The notes beneath the pieces are model-generated. The model made no database searches and had not been told where the DNA came from. It saw only the letters and a program-made list of their open reading frames with translations. 31,981 bases of DNA. Origin: Oscillospiraceae bacterium. GTDB lineage: Bacteria; Bacillota; Clostridia; UMGS1840; HGM11507. This document shows positions 1 through 6,721 of this stretch, piece after piece; within the stretch, counting starts at the first letter, position 1, and each line of letters starts with the position of its first letter. The position numbers were made by a program, and so were the translations under genes. The DNA lies in the NCBI GenBank assembly GCA_015068525.1, contig SVKJ01000017.1, positions 1-31,981 on the forward strand, in the 5' to 3' direction.

Positions 1-188
1 ATCTCCTCCGTCATATCAATGTAATTTGTTGGCTCGCCGAATTCTCGTATAGGGATGTCAAATTTTTCAATATTATCAAGATATTGTTCAAGCATTTCTT
101 GAGGGTTAATATTCTTCTTTGCTGTGTCCGAACATCCGCACATGAACAGAAGCAAACACACCAAAACAAAACTTAAACGCTTCTTCAT
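1..188 (-). CDS. Lipoprotein, 5' part only (runs off the left edge)
   Basis: The first 62 codons of a minus-strand gene are present; the rest lies outside the window. The start is the ATG at 188-186, preceded by an AGGTGA ribosome binding site at about 195-200. The N-terminus is MKKRLSF followed by a hydrophobic stretch and a lipobox ending LFMCGCS. The lipidated Cys would be residue 17 or 19, so a type II signal peptide and anchoring to the outer face of the membrane are likely. The mature part begins with a polar, helix-prone stretch (NPQEMLEQYLDNI). No family can be named from this fragment, and the function is unknown. Confidence 0.75.
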   Translation of the reverse strand, partial: MKKRLSFVLVCLLLFMCGCSDTAKKNINPQEMLEQYLDNIEKFDIPIREFGEPTNYIDMTEE

Positions 189-280
189 TACGCACTCACC
201 TCATATATTATTTATCTTTAAGTATTTATTTTATGTTTTTTTCAAGTTGGGGGCTAAAAAATTAATAGTTATCTACACTT

Positions 281-325
281 TTTATCGGCGGTTTTTTATC
301 GGCGGTTTTAAAAACCGCCGATAAA
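281..325. repeat. 15-bp palindrome with a tandemly duplicated left arm
   Basis: TTTATCGGCGGTTTT occurs at 281-295 and again at 295-309. It is followed after one base by its exact reverse complement at 311-325. The second copy and the complement form a perfect 15-bp hairpin, while the first copy offers a competing partner. It lies in gene-free DNA upstream of the lipoprotein gene. It could be a terminator relic or an attenuator-like structure. No long T run follows the hairpin on either strand. Confidence 0.6.
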
Positions 326-349
326 TTCATACAATTAAAATGCCTTTCC

Positions 350-380
350 AAAGACTTCTCATTGAGGAGAAGTCTTTTTT
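350..380 (+). terminator. Strong hairpin followed by T6 (plus orientation)
   Basis: AAGACTTCTC (351-360), loop attga, GGAGAAGTCTT (366-376), then a T run to 380. This is a textbook intrinsic terminator for plus-strand transcription. No plus-strand gene lies between here and the left edge of the window, so what it terminates is unclear. Confidence 0.6.
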
Positions 381-439
381 GTCCCTTGTATATCAAAGTT
401 TATAAAGACTGTATAATCTTGATGCCAGTCTATTTAAAT

Positions 440-618
440 GAATTGACAACTTTGTTGTCATGAATTGTATTTCACACATGATTTCTCGCTCTGCTCCATG
501 AATTGAATTGCCTTTAATGCACCGAAAGGTGCAATTCGTGAGTCTCAGACTCAATTCACGAAATCTTTGATTTCAATTCATGCCGAAGGCAATTCATTGA
601 GTTTGCTTTGCAAACTCA
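440..618. repeat. Modular array of six short hairpins joined by AATTC/GAATT boxes
   Basis: Six small perfect hairpins with 3- or 4-base loops follow one another: GACAAC/GTTGTC (445-459), GCACC-gaaa-GGTGC (519-532), GAGTC/GACTC (540-552), GAAATC/GATTTC (560-574), TGCC/GGCA (581-591) and TGAGTTTGC/GCAAACTCA (598-618). Between them sit GAATT boxes on the left (440, 462, 500, 505) and AATTC boxes on the right (533, 553, 575, 591). The stems differ in sequence while the linkers are conserved. This fits a structured intergenic repeat and not a CRISPR array or a gene. It lies downstream of the catalase gene. Confidence 0.65.
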
Positions 619-632
619 TTATATCACGCAAA

Positions 633-666
633 AGAAAAAAAGGCAATGCTTTAAAAAGTATTGCCT
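633..666 (-). terminator. Intrinsic terminator of the Mn-catalase gene
   Basis: Read on the minus strand, a stem pairing AGGCAAT with ATTGCCT (641-666) is followed by a run of seven or more T (640 down to 633). It begins 17 nt after the catalase stop codon, the expected place for its terminator. Confidence 0.8.
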
Positions 667-682
667 CGTTTAACATAAAAAT

Positions 683-1351
683 TTAATTAAAAGATGGTTT
701 CTTAGTATCGACTTCTTTGTTATCTTTTAAGTTTGGGGATGGTTCAGACATACTAAAATACATTCTTGCCGCTTTCGTAGTTCCGAAATCACGGTTTGAG
801 CCTGTATCCTGAACTTTATTAAAAGCATCACGGAACATCTGATTATGTGCTTCTTCACGGTTTAACAGAAAATCAATTGTTTCTTTCACTTTTTTATCAT
901 CTATTTGTCTGTACAAGTATTCATAAACAACCTTTGCTCTTTGCTCAGATGCTATATTTGAAAGCAAATCTGCACATAAATCTCCTGTTACGGTTACATA
1001 GTCCCCTGTCCATGAATATCCAGATGCATTTACAAGTCCCGGATTAAGCCCTAACTGCACATGGGTTTGAATTTCGCCCGCAGGAACTTTACTTGCATCT
1101 ACATCATGCCCGTTCAAAAGGTTTATAGTTTGTGCAATCATTTCCATATGCCCTAATTCTTCAGCCGCAATATCTAAAAATAAATCCTTAATTTCAGGGT
1201 CTTTAATCCTGAAACTTTGAGACATATACTGCATTGCCGCTTTCATTTCTCCGTTCCCTCCGCCTAACTGTTCTTGCAAGAGTGCTGCATACTGAGGGTT
1301 TGGCTTTTCTACCCCAACCGGATGAAATAACATTTTTTCGTGTTTAAACAT
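683..1351 (-). CDS. Manganese catalase (CotJC-like)
   Basis: A 222-aa non-haem, dimanganese catalase that would convert H2O2 to water and oxygen. The ferritin-like ligands are visible: E35 (GGGNGEMKAAMQYM), E65 and H68 (AAEELGHMEMIA), E136 (SEQRAKVVYEYL) and H169 (REEAHNQMF). This is the spacing known from the Lactobacillus plantarum enzyme and the Bacillus spore-coat protein CotJC. The start chosen is the ATG at 1351, with GAGG eight bases upstream; a further in-frame upstream ATG has no ribosome binding site. It appears to be monocistronic, with terminators on both sides. A possible sporulation-type promoter lies just upstream. The role could be protection of spores or of an oxygen-sensitive cell; which one is not shown by the sequence. 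Confidence 0.93.
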   Translation of the reverse strand: MFKHEKMLFHPVGVEKPNPQYAALLQEQLGGGNGEMKAAMQYMSQSFRIKDPEIKDLFLDIAAEELGHMEMIAQTINLLNGHDVDASKVPAGEIQTHVQLGLNPGLVNASGYSWTGDYVTVTGDLCADLLSNIASEQRAKVVYEYLYRQIDDKKVKETIDFLLNREEAHNQMFRDAFNKVQDTGSNRDFGTTKAARMYFSMSEPSPNLKDNKEVDTKKPSFN

Positions 1352-1380
1352 AAATAATACCTCTTTTTTTATTTTTATTT

Positions 1381-1410
1381 TAGTATTCAATAAAAGAGTT
1401 TTATTTATAC
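1381..1410 (-). promoter_or_regulatory. Possible forespore (sigma-G-like) promoter of the catalase gene
   Basis: On the minus strand, GTATA (1410-1406), an 18-bp spacer and AATACTA (1387-1381) precede the catalase ATG by 29 nt. The sigma-G consensus is roughly GNATR-N18-CATNMTA, so six of seven -10 positions agree. AT-rich DNA gives such matches by chance, hence the low confidence. Confidence 0.3.
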
Positions 1411-1443
1411 AAAAAAAATACCGATAATTTATCGATATTTTTT
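1411..1443 (-). terminator. Terminator at the end of the YtxC-like gene
   Basis: The inverted repeat AAAAATACCGATA / TATCGATATTTTT has A runs and T runs on its flanks, so it could act on both strands. On the minus strand it directly follows, and touches, the stop codon of the YtxC-like gene. Confidence 0.75.
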
Positions 1444-2093
1444 TATGAAATTATTAAATTATTTTCATAGAGTTTTTTTAAAGTGTTTAAAAAGTCTTTA
1501 TTTTTTATTCTGTCCGAGTTATACAGAGTTATTACTTTGGGAGTAAGATTTAATACTGTACTTATCAAAAAATCACTTGCAGTATAGTTATAATCTTTAT
1601 ATTCTTCAACAAACTCGTTTACACATATACCTGTAATATCGTTATAAAAATCATCATATATTTCAAAAAAGTTTTTATTATTTACTTCAATATGAAGATG
1701 AAACACAATAGGATCAGCATTTTTTATGATAACTTTCATAAGAGAAATCATTTTTTCATATTTTTCGAAACTTAGATATTCAATATAAATTTCTTTTGAT
1801 ATTCTTCGTAAGTAATCAGTATATTTCCATAACCTGAATTTTAAAAATCCATCAATATTTATTTTTTCAAAGTATTTTATATTTTCATTTACTAATGAAA
1901 ATATATATTCTTTTAAATTACAATAATCACTGATTTTATCTTCTAAAAAATTTTTAAAATCATTTACATTCGAAACTTCATATTCAGAGGCAATTTTATA
2001 TAAAATCTCATCATTTGTGTTCTTTAGAAAATATCTTGTAATATCATTTGAAATATCGTCTATATTACTTAAGGAAACCTCAATATCGGGCAT
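1443..2093 (-). CDS. ytxC: YtxC-like sporulation protein
   Basis: A 216-aa protein recognised by the conserved core of the YtxC family: INIDGFLKFRLWKYTDYL near residue 80, then a helical stretch, DPIVFHLHIE near residue 125, and DFLISTVLNLTPKVITLY near residue 175. The family is found in endospore formers; its molecular function is unknown. Known members are usually nearer 280-300 aa, so this one seems to lack part of the N-terminal region. No in-frame upstream extension is available because an in-frame stop precedes the ATG. It is the last gene of a run with the adaptor, permease and DUF6873-like genes (24-nt gap to the latter) and ends in a hairpin terminator. Confidence 0.75.
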   Translation of the reverse strand: MPDIEVSLSNIDDISNDITRYFLKNTNDEILYKIASEYEVSNVNDFKNFLEDKISDYCNLKEYIFSLVNENIKYFEKINIDGFLKFRLWKYTDYLRRISKEIYIEYLSFEKYEKMISLMKVIIKNADPIVFHLHIEVNNKNFFEIYDDFYNDITGICVNEFVEEYKDYNYTASDFLISTVLNLTPKVITLYNSDRIKNKDFLNTLKKLYENNLIIS

Positions 2094-2117
2094 CCTTTCA
2101 CCCTCCCTTATAATCTT

Positions 2118-2837
2118 TTATGTACAAAGAGGGATTAAACTTCCATAGTCAAAGAGAGGTCCATTTAATATCATTTTATGTTTTATATTTCTTTTAGTTA
2201 AAAACTCTTTAATTTTCAAATAGTCTTTATGCTTTGTTATATCTCCGAAAAATCCTATAGTATCTTTTGATATTTTTCCTCCGCATCCACCGATAAAACC
2301 ATACTCAAAATTATTTATTAAAATATCGTCATTTGATACAAAAAGAGAATCAAGCCCGTTTTTTAAATAAATTTCATTTAGTTTTTTATCACTGGTTATA
2401 ACACTTTTTTCATCTACTATAAGGGTTGAACATTTTGTATATCCCTGCTTAACATTTACAAATTCAATATTTTTATTTTGGCAATATTTTAATAAAGCCT
2501 TATCAGTATATTTAAGATTATGAAAAAGTTTACCATCTATGATTACAGCATTTAGTGCTATATCAAAAGGGTATTCTTTTTTCAAATCATTTTCCCCTTT
2601 TATTATATTAAGACTTTCGGGAAGAATTTTTTTATAATAGCAATATCCTTCTTTTGCAACAATAACATCTCCGTCAAACAAAGGACAAACCGACATATCG
2701 GGATGAGAATTTATTCCAAAAAGCACATCAGACAATGTAAAAGAAGGCAGAAAATTACTGCCTGAATTCAAAACATTGTCACAAACAAATAAAGATACAT
2801 CATAATCGGGTAAATGCGGTTTTTTTATTACATTCAT
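2118..2837 (-). CDS. DUF6873-like GME-fold protein
   Basis: A 239-aa cytosolic protein without a signal peptide. It resembles the family NCBI names DUF6873 (guanidino-modifying-enzyme, pentein-type fold): HPDMSVCPL near residue 46, KQGYTKCSTLIVDEKSVITSD near residue 135, and a glycine-rich block EYGFIGGCGGK near residue 177 followed by IGFFGDITKH. The function is unknown. The His/Asp and Cys residues sit where pentein enzymes carry catalytic groups, which suggests but does not prove an enzyme. The start is the ATG at 2837, behind AGGAAG; the GTG three bases earlier is less well placed. It lies 10 nt downstream of the permease gene, so the two are almost certainly cotranscribed. Confidence 0.65.
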   Translation of the reverse strand: MNVIKKPHLPDYDVSLFVCDNVLNSGSNFLPSFTLSDVLFGINSHPDMSVCPLFDGDVIVAKEGYCYYKKILPESLNIIKGENDLKKEYPFDIALNAVIIDGKLFHNLKYTDKALLKYCQNKNIEFVNVKQGYTKCSTLIVDEKSVITSDKKLNEIYLKNGLDSLFVSNDDILINNFEYGFIGGCGGKISKDTIGFFGDITKHKDYLKIKEFLTKRNIKHKMILNGPLFDYGSLIPLCT

Positions 2838-2847
2838 CACAAACTTC

Positions 2848-4023
2848 CTAACCTTTTAAACTTTCGACAGGATTAAGTCTGGATGCTTTTAAGGCAGGAT
2901 ATACTCCAAAAACAACTCCGATAAAAAGAGAAAAAACTACTGCAAGAATCAGATTTTTAAAATCGATAATAAGTTTTATTCCATAACTTTTCATAAGAAG
3001 ATATGAAATTCCCAAACCTAAACCTATTCCCATTATACAGGATATCAGGACAATAATCAATGTTTCTATAAGAAATTCAAACATTATTGAACCATTGGTA
3101 GAGCCAAGTGCCTTTTTTAAACCAATCTCTCTTTTTCTTTCATTAACCGATATAAGCATTGTATTCATAACTGAAATTCCGCCTACAACAAGCGACACTG
3201 CTCCAATGAGAGTAATTATAAGAGCAACAATTCCCACAACATTTGAAATGCTTTTCTTATAACTGTTCATATTCTCAAAATAGAAAATATTCTTTCCGTC
3301 ATTTTCTTTTTCCATATATGTTATAACATTTTCCGACACGACGCTCACATCTTCTTCGTTTTTACTAAGAACTGATATTTCCCCTACAAATTCTGATTTA
3401 AACATTTCTAAAAAAGCGCTTGACGGCACATACAAAAAAGGCGGTATGTTTTCACTTACCATATCGTAAATATTACTGTTATCAACTATTCCTACAACGG
3501 TAAATTCGTTTTGCGAAAAAGGTGTTAATATTGTAATTTTTTCACCAACTGAATTCTCTTTCCCAAATATTTTTTTTGAATTATTTTTAGATAATATAAG
3601 ATTTTTTCTGTTTTCTTTGACATCTTTATCCCGAATACCTCTGCCGTAAACAATTTCCATATTTAAAATATCAAGCGCATCGGTTTCCCCTCCGCACAAA
3701 AAAAGATTTAATTCTTTACTTTGATATATTCCTGTGGCAATCTCTTTTGACATTGATGAAACAAGGTACTTGCTTCCAAGATACTCTTTAACATTTTCTA
3801 CATCTTTTGTAGTCAGATTGTATTTTTTTGATTTAATGCTTGTCCCATTAAGTCCCAGATTTTCAAGTTCCATATTAATCGCATTTTGCCCCGAACTTCC
3901 TATTGACGAAATGACAATTATTGAAACGACACCGACAAATATACTTAATACTGTTAAAAAAAATCTTGCTTTTTTAGAAAAAAGCCCTTTAAAAGAAAAC
4001 CTTAAATAATCATAAAAAAACAT
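2848..4023 (-). CDS. MacB/FtsX-type ABC transporter permease
   Basis: A 391-aa permease with the MacB layout. One transmembrane helix (about residues 22-44) is followed by an extracytoplasmic MacB-type core domain (about 45-265) and three C-terminal helices. The coupling-helix signature NERKREIGLKKALGST is near residue 300 and the C-terminus ends YPALKASRLNPVESLKG, typical of the family. The start is the ATG at 4023, with GAGG seven bases upstream; the TTG one codon earlier is rejected. MacB permeases work with an ATP-binding subunit, but none is encoded here: 47 nt separate this gene from the adaptor gene upstream. The substrate is unknown. Confidence 0.9.
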   Translation of the reverse strand: MFFYDYLRFSFKGLFSKKARFFLTVLSIFVGVVSIIVISSIGSSGQNAINMELENLGLNGTSIKSKKYNLTTKDVENVKEYLGSKYLVSSMSKEIATGIYQSKELNLFLCGGETDALDILNMEIVYGRGIRDKDVKENRKNLILSKNNSKKIFGKENSVGEKITILTPFSQNEFTVVGIVDNSNIYDMVSENIPPFLYVPSSAFLEMFKSEFVGEISVLSKNEEDVSVVSENVITYMEKENDGKNIFYFENMNSYKKSISNVVGIVALIITLIGAVSLVVGGISVMNTMLISVNERKREIGLKKALGSTNGSIMFEFLIETLIIVLISCIMGIGLGLGISYLLMKSYGIKLIIDFKNLILAVVFSLFIGVVFGVYPALKASRLNPVESLKG

Positions 4024-4070
4024 CAAAATTCCTCGCTTATTATATCAATATTAACATAAGTTTTAGATAT

Positions 4071-5009
4071 CTATTCAATCTTAAGGATTTTATCCCCTTC
4101 TTTTATCTTGTTTATTTTAGGATTTAAAATAAGTTTGTCCCCTTCTTTTATACCACTTAATACTTCAACCTCAATGTCATATTCTTCCCCTAAATTAACA
4201 TATCTTTTTACAGCGTAACCAAGATTATCTATAAAAACATAAGGATTTTCCTCATCAAACATTACAGCATCAAACGGTATTATTATATTTTTCTTTTTCT
4301 CATTTTTTAAAAATTCAAGGTTTAATGTAGTTTCAGGGCGAATACTTTCGTAATCATTTGCTATTACATCTACTGTTATAAAACTCTGAGAACTAAACAT
4401 ATCTTTTTTTTCGCCTACAGGATGAATTTTAATAACTTCTCCTTTTACTTTATTATAAAGAGAATCATTGGATATAAGTACTGTCTGTCCAACGTAAATA
4501 TCACTTATAATATTTTCAGGAACAGATGCTTTTATAACAAGGTTATCTAAATCTGATATTACCATAACAGGTGTTGATATGTTTATTTCGGCACCTTCAC
4601 ACACATTAAGTTTTGTTACAACTCCATTTATGGGACTTGTAATTTCTTCATTAAAGTTATTTATTTTTGCAATCAAGTTATCATTATTTACTGAACTTAC
4701 AGTAACACTTTGAAGTTCAAGTCTGTTTTCAAAACTTTCTTTATTTAATTTTAATACTTTTTGCCCTCTTTGGATTTTGTCTCCTACATTAACATAAATT
4801 TTGTCAACATATAAAGGCAAATCAACTCTTATTTCCCGCTTATTCTGCTCCTGGCAAATTCCTGTTGCATTTATATACTTATTCATTTCTTTTGACAAAA
4901 CAGGTTCGGTTTTTACCATTATGAAATTATTATTTACCAAGTAGTCAGCAAACATTATTCCCGATAATATTGTAAATGTAAAAATAAAAGTAATAACAGT
5001 TTTTTTCAT
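4071..5009 (-). CDS. HlyD/MacA-type efflux adaptor (membrane fusion protein)
   Basis: A 312-aa protein with an N-terminal membrane anchor (about residues 5-25), a split lipoyl/barrel-sandwich domain (YVDKIYVNVGDKIQRGQKV near 70; SPINGVVTKLNVCEGAEI near 118), beta-barrel segments (IKASVPENIISDIYVGQTV) and a membrane-proximal C-terminal domain. The usual alpha-helical hairpin between the lipoyl halves is very short, as in many Gram-positive adaptors. The start is the ATG at 5009, behind GAGGTGA; the GTG three codons upstream overlaps that site. It is the first gene of a run with the MacB-like permease. A complete exporter would also need an ATPase, which is missing from the cluster. Confidence 0.85.
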   Translation of the reverse strand: MKKTVITFIFTFTILSGIMFADYLVNNNFIMVKTEPVLSKEMNKYINATGICQEQNKREIRVDLPLYVDKIYVNVGDKIQRGQKVLKLNKESFENRLELQSVTVSSVNNDNLIAKINNFNEEITSPINGVVTKLNVCEGAEINISTPVMVISDLDNLVIKASVPENIISDIYVGQTVLISNDSLYNKVKGEVIKIHPVGEKKDMFSSQSFITVDVIANDYESIRPETTLNLEFLKNEKKKNIIIPFDAVMFDEENPYVFIDNLGYAVKRYVNLGEEYDIEVEVLSGIKEGDKLILNPKINKIKEGDKILKIE

Positions 5010-5071
5010 CTGGTTCACCTCGTTTTTATATTTCCTAAAATATTATATTAATATACAAAAAAAATATGAAT

Positions 5072-5097
5072 AAAAGGGATGTTAGTTTTAACATCCC
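5072..5097 (-). terminator. Terminator of the small Cys-rich gene pair
   Basis: GGGATGTTA (5076-5084), loop gttt, TAACATCCC (5089-5097). On the minus strand TTTTA follows. It begins 12 nt after the stop of the 42-aa gene. Confidence 0.7.
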
Positions 5098-5108
5098 CAA
5101 ATATACTA

Positions 5109-5237
5109 TTAACAGCAACAATCGTTATTATTACCATTATCGTTAAAGCATAATAACCAGATAGCAACAATGATTAAGATAATCCATAAACTATCATTAT
5201 TTTTTCCACAAAGATTAAATCCACAATTATTATACAT
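5109..5237 (-). CDS. 42-aa Cys-rich single-helix membrane protein
   Basis: A short gene starting MYNNCGFNLCGKNNDSLW, then one hydrophobic helix (about residues 18-30, IILIIVAIWLLC), then a polar Asn-rich tail ending NNDCCC. The ATG at 5237 has a strong AGGAGG eight bases upstream. It parallels the neighbouring 59-aa protein: a short N-terminus, NND-x-W, a helix rich in Ile/Val/Leu ending in Cys, then an Asn/Cys-rich tail. The pair is therefore probably a duplication. Small Cys-rich membrane-anchored proteins of this style occur in endospore formers, sometimes as coat-associated peptides; no function can be assigned. The tail could bind metal or form disulfide crosslinks. Confidence 0.7.
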   Translation of the reverse strand: MYNNCGFNLCGKNNDSLWIILIIVAIWLLCFNDNGNNNDCCC

Positions 5238-5251
5238 AATAAAACCTCCTG

Positions 5252-5431
5252 TTATCTTAAACAACAATTACATTCTTTATGACATTCGCAATCATACTTA
5301 TTTCCTTGATTGCAACCACATTCATCAGCACAGCAATTATTACCGTTTTGATCATTACATGAACAAACAAGAATGATAAACAGTATAATCACCCATATCC
5401 ATGTATCATTATTACCTCTTAGTAATGACAT
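5252..5431 (-). CDS. 59-aa Cys-rich single-helix membrane protein (paralogue)
   Basis: The start is the ATG at 5431, with AAGGAG eight bases upstream; a GTG three codons earlier overlaps that site. The N-terminus is MSLLRGNNDTW, followed by a hydrophobic helix (about residues 12-25, WVIILFIILVCSC). The tail carries about nine more cysteines in CC, CxC and CHxxCxCC patterns. The stop is 14 nt upstream of the 42-aa gene, so the two form a bicistron ending in a terminator at 5072-5097. The cysteine spacing suggests metal binding or crosslinking. No known family was recognised. Confidence 0.7.
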   Translation of the reverse strand: MSLLRGNNDTWIWVIILFIILVCSCNDQNGNNCCADECGCNQGNKYDCECHKECNCCLR

Positions 5432-5474
5432 ATACTTCACTCCTTTTAAAATATATAATAAATTAAATTACTTT

Positions 5475-5503
5475 GAAAAGGAAAATATATGTAATTCCTT
5501 TTC
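5475..5503. other. Inverted repeat between divergent genes
   Basis: GAAAAGGAA (5475-5483) and TTCCTTTTC (5495-5503) are perfect arms 11 bp apart, in the 183-bp gap between the Cys-rich pair and the plus-strand glycosyltransferase gene. It could be an operator for either gene or simply a weak hairpin. Confidence 0.35.
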
Positions 5504-5554
5504 TTTGTCATCATTCAATAATAATCTATGTTAAATATTTTAAAGTGTTACAAT

Positions 5555-5583
5555 TTGACTTTACAAAAAAAATGTGGTTTAAT
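5555..5583 (+). promoter_or_regulatory. Sigma-A promoter for the glycosyltransferase-cca operon
   Basis: TTGACT (5555-5560), a 17-bp spacer and TTTAAT (5578-5583), about 32 nt before the ATG at 5615. This is close to the TTGACA-N17-TATAAT consensus. Confidence 0.6.
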
Positions 5584-5614
5584 AAAGTAAATAACATTTA
5601 AAAAGGTGAACATT

Positions 5615-6721
5615 ATGAATATTTTAATTCTTACAGTTACTGCAGGACATGGTCACAACCAAACTGCAAAGTCAATATATAATTATGCAACGGCTAAAGG
5701 TCACAATGCGTTAATTCTTGATTCTTTAGAATACATAAATCCACTTTTAAAAGATACAGTTAATAAGGCTTATTTACTTTCTACATCTCTTTCGCCAAAA
5801 GCATACGGCAAGGTATATTCTCTTATTGAAAACAAAGATACAAATGACTCTTTGATTTCAGGACAGAATATTACAACTACCATTCTTTCCAAAAAAATAA
5901 TTAAATTTATCAAAGATTTTAAACCAGATGCTATTATCTGCACTCATGTTTTCTCTGCTATATTTGTATCAGATATTAAAAAAGAAGGGATTGACGCTCT
6001 CACTTTCGGCATCGTTACTGACTATACTCTGCATCCTTTCTGGAATGAAACAAATATTGATTATTATGTTTTACCTAATGAATACCTTACATATCAGACT
6101 GTTTCAAAAGGAATTCCCGAAGAAAAAATACTTCCTTTTGGTATTCCTATTGATTCAAAATTCAATAAAAAACTTGATAAGAAATTGGCAAGAGAGCTTG
6201 TAGGCATAGATAATAAACCTACCATTTTAATGATGAGCGGTTCTATGGGATATGGAAATATGTTCAAGCAACTTGAAGCAATCTCTAAACTTCCTTATGA
6301 TTTTCAGATAGTATCTATTTGCGGAAATAATAAATCCACCAAGAAAAAAATTGACTCTCATACTTTTCCTAAAAAAGTATATAACATCGGTTTTTCTGAT
6401 AAAGTAGATATATATATGGATGCATGTGATATCATTATTACAAAGCCCGGAGGTCTTACTGTTTCAGAAGCACTTGCTAAAAAAATCCCTATGATTCTTA
6501 CCAATCCAATTCCGGGGCACGAAGCGAGAAACAGAGAGTTTTTAATAAATATGGGCGTTGCAATGACAAATTCTAAAACATATCCTATAGAAGAAGTAGT
6601 TGCACAAATTTTAACAAGTCCTAAAAAACTTCAAACAATGGAGAATGCTATTGATTTAATAAGAAAGCCTGAAGCATCAAAAACCCTTATTGAATTTATA
6701 GAAGAAATTAAAAATGATTAA
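5615..6721 (+). CDS. Diacylglycerol glycosyltransferase (MGDG synthase/UgtP family)
   Basis: A 368-aa GT-B glycosyltransferase. The N-terminal acceptor domain begins MNILILTVTAGHGHNQTA, the glycine-rich loop of the MGDG-synthase family. The donor-binding half has MMSGSMGYGN near residue 205 and the UDP-sugar signature TKPGGLTVSEALAKKIPMI followed by NPIPGHEARN near residues 278-310. By family it should move glucose or galactose from a UDP-sugar onto diacylglycerol at the inner face of the membrane, making glycolipids or a lipoteichoic-acid anchor. The ATG at 5615 is chosen because AAAAGG lies eight bases before it; the GTG three codons upstream overlaps that site. The 3' end overlaps cca by 8 nt, so the two are translationally coupled. 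Confidence 0.88.
   Translation: MNILILTVTAGHGHNQTAKSIYNYATAKGHNALILDSLEYINPLLKDTVNKAYLLSTSLSPKAYGKVYSLIENKDTNDSLISGQNITTTILSKKIIKFIKDFKPDAIICTHVFSAIFVSDIKKEGIDALTFGIVTDYTLHPFWNETNIDYYVLPNEYLTYQTVSKGIPEEKILPFGIPIDSKFNKKLDKKLARELVGIDNKPTILMMSGSMGYGNMFKQLEAISKLPYDFQIVSICGNNKSTKKKIDSHTFPKKVYNIGFSDKVDIYMDACDIIITKPGGLTVSEALAKKIPMILTNPIPGHEARNREFLINMGVAMTNSKTYPIEEVVAQILTSPKKLQTMENAIDLIRKPEASKTLIEFIEEIKND

Noticed and set aside
440..618. Considered as a CRISPR array because of regularly repeated AATTC boxes.
   Set aside because: Units are 16-27 nt, the spacing is irregular, the stems are self-complementary, and there are no cas genes.
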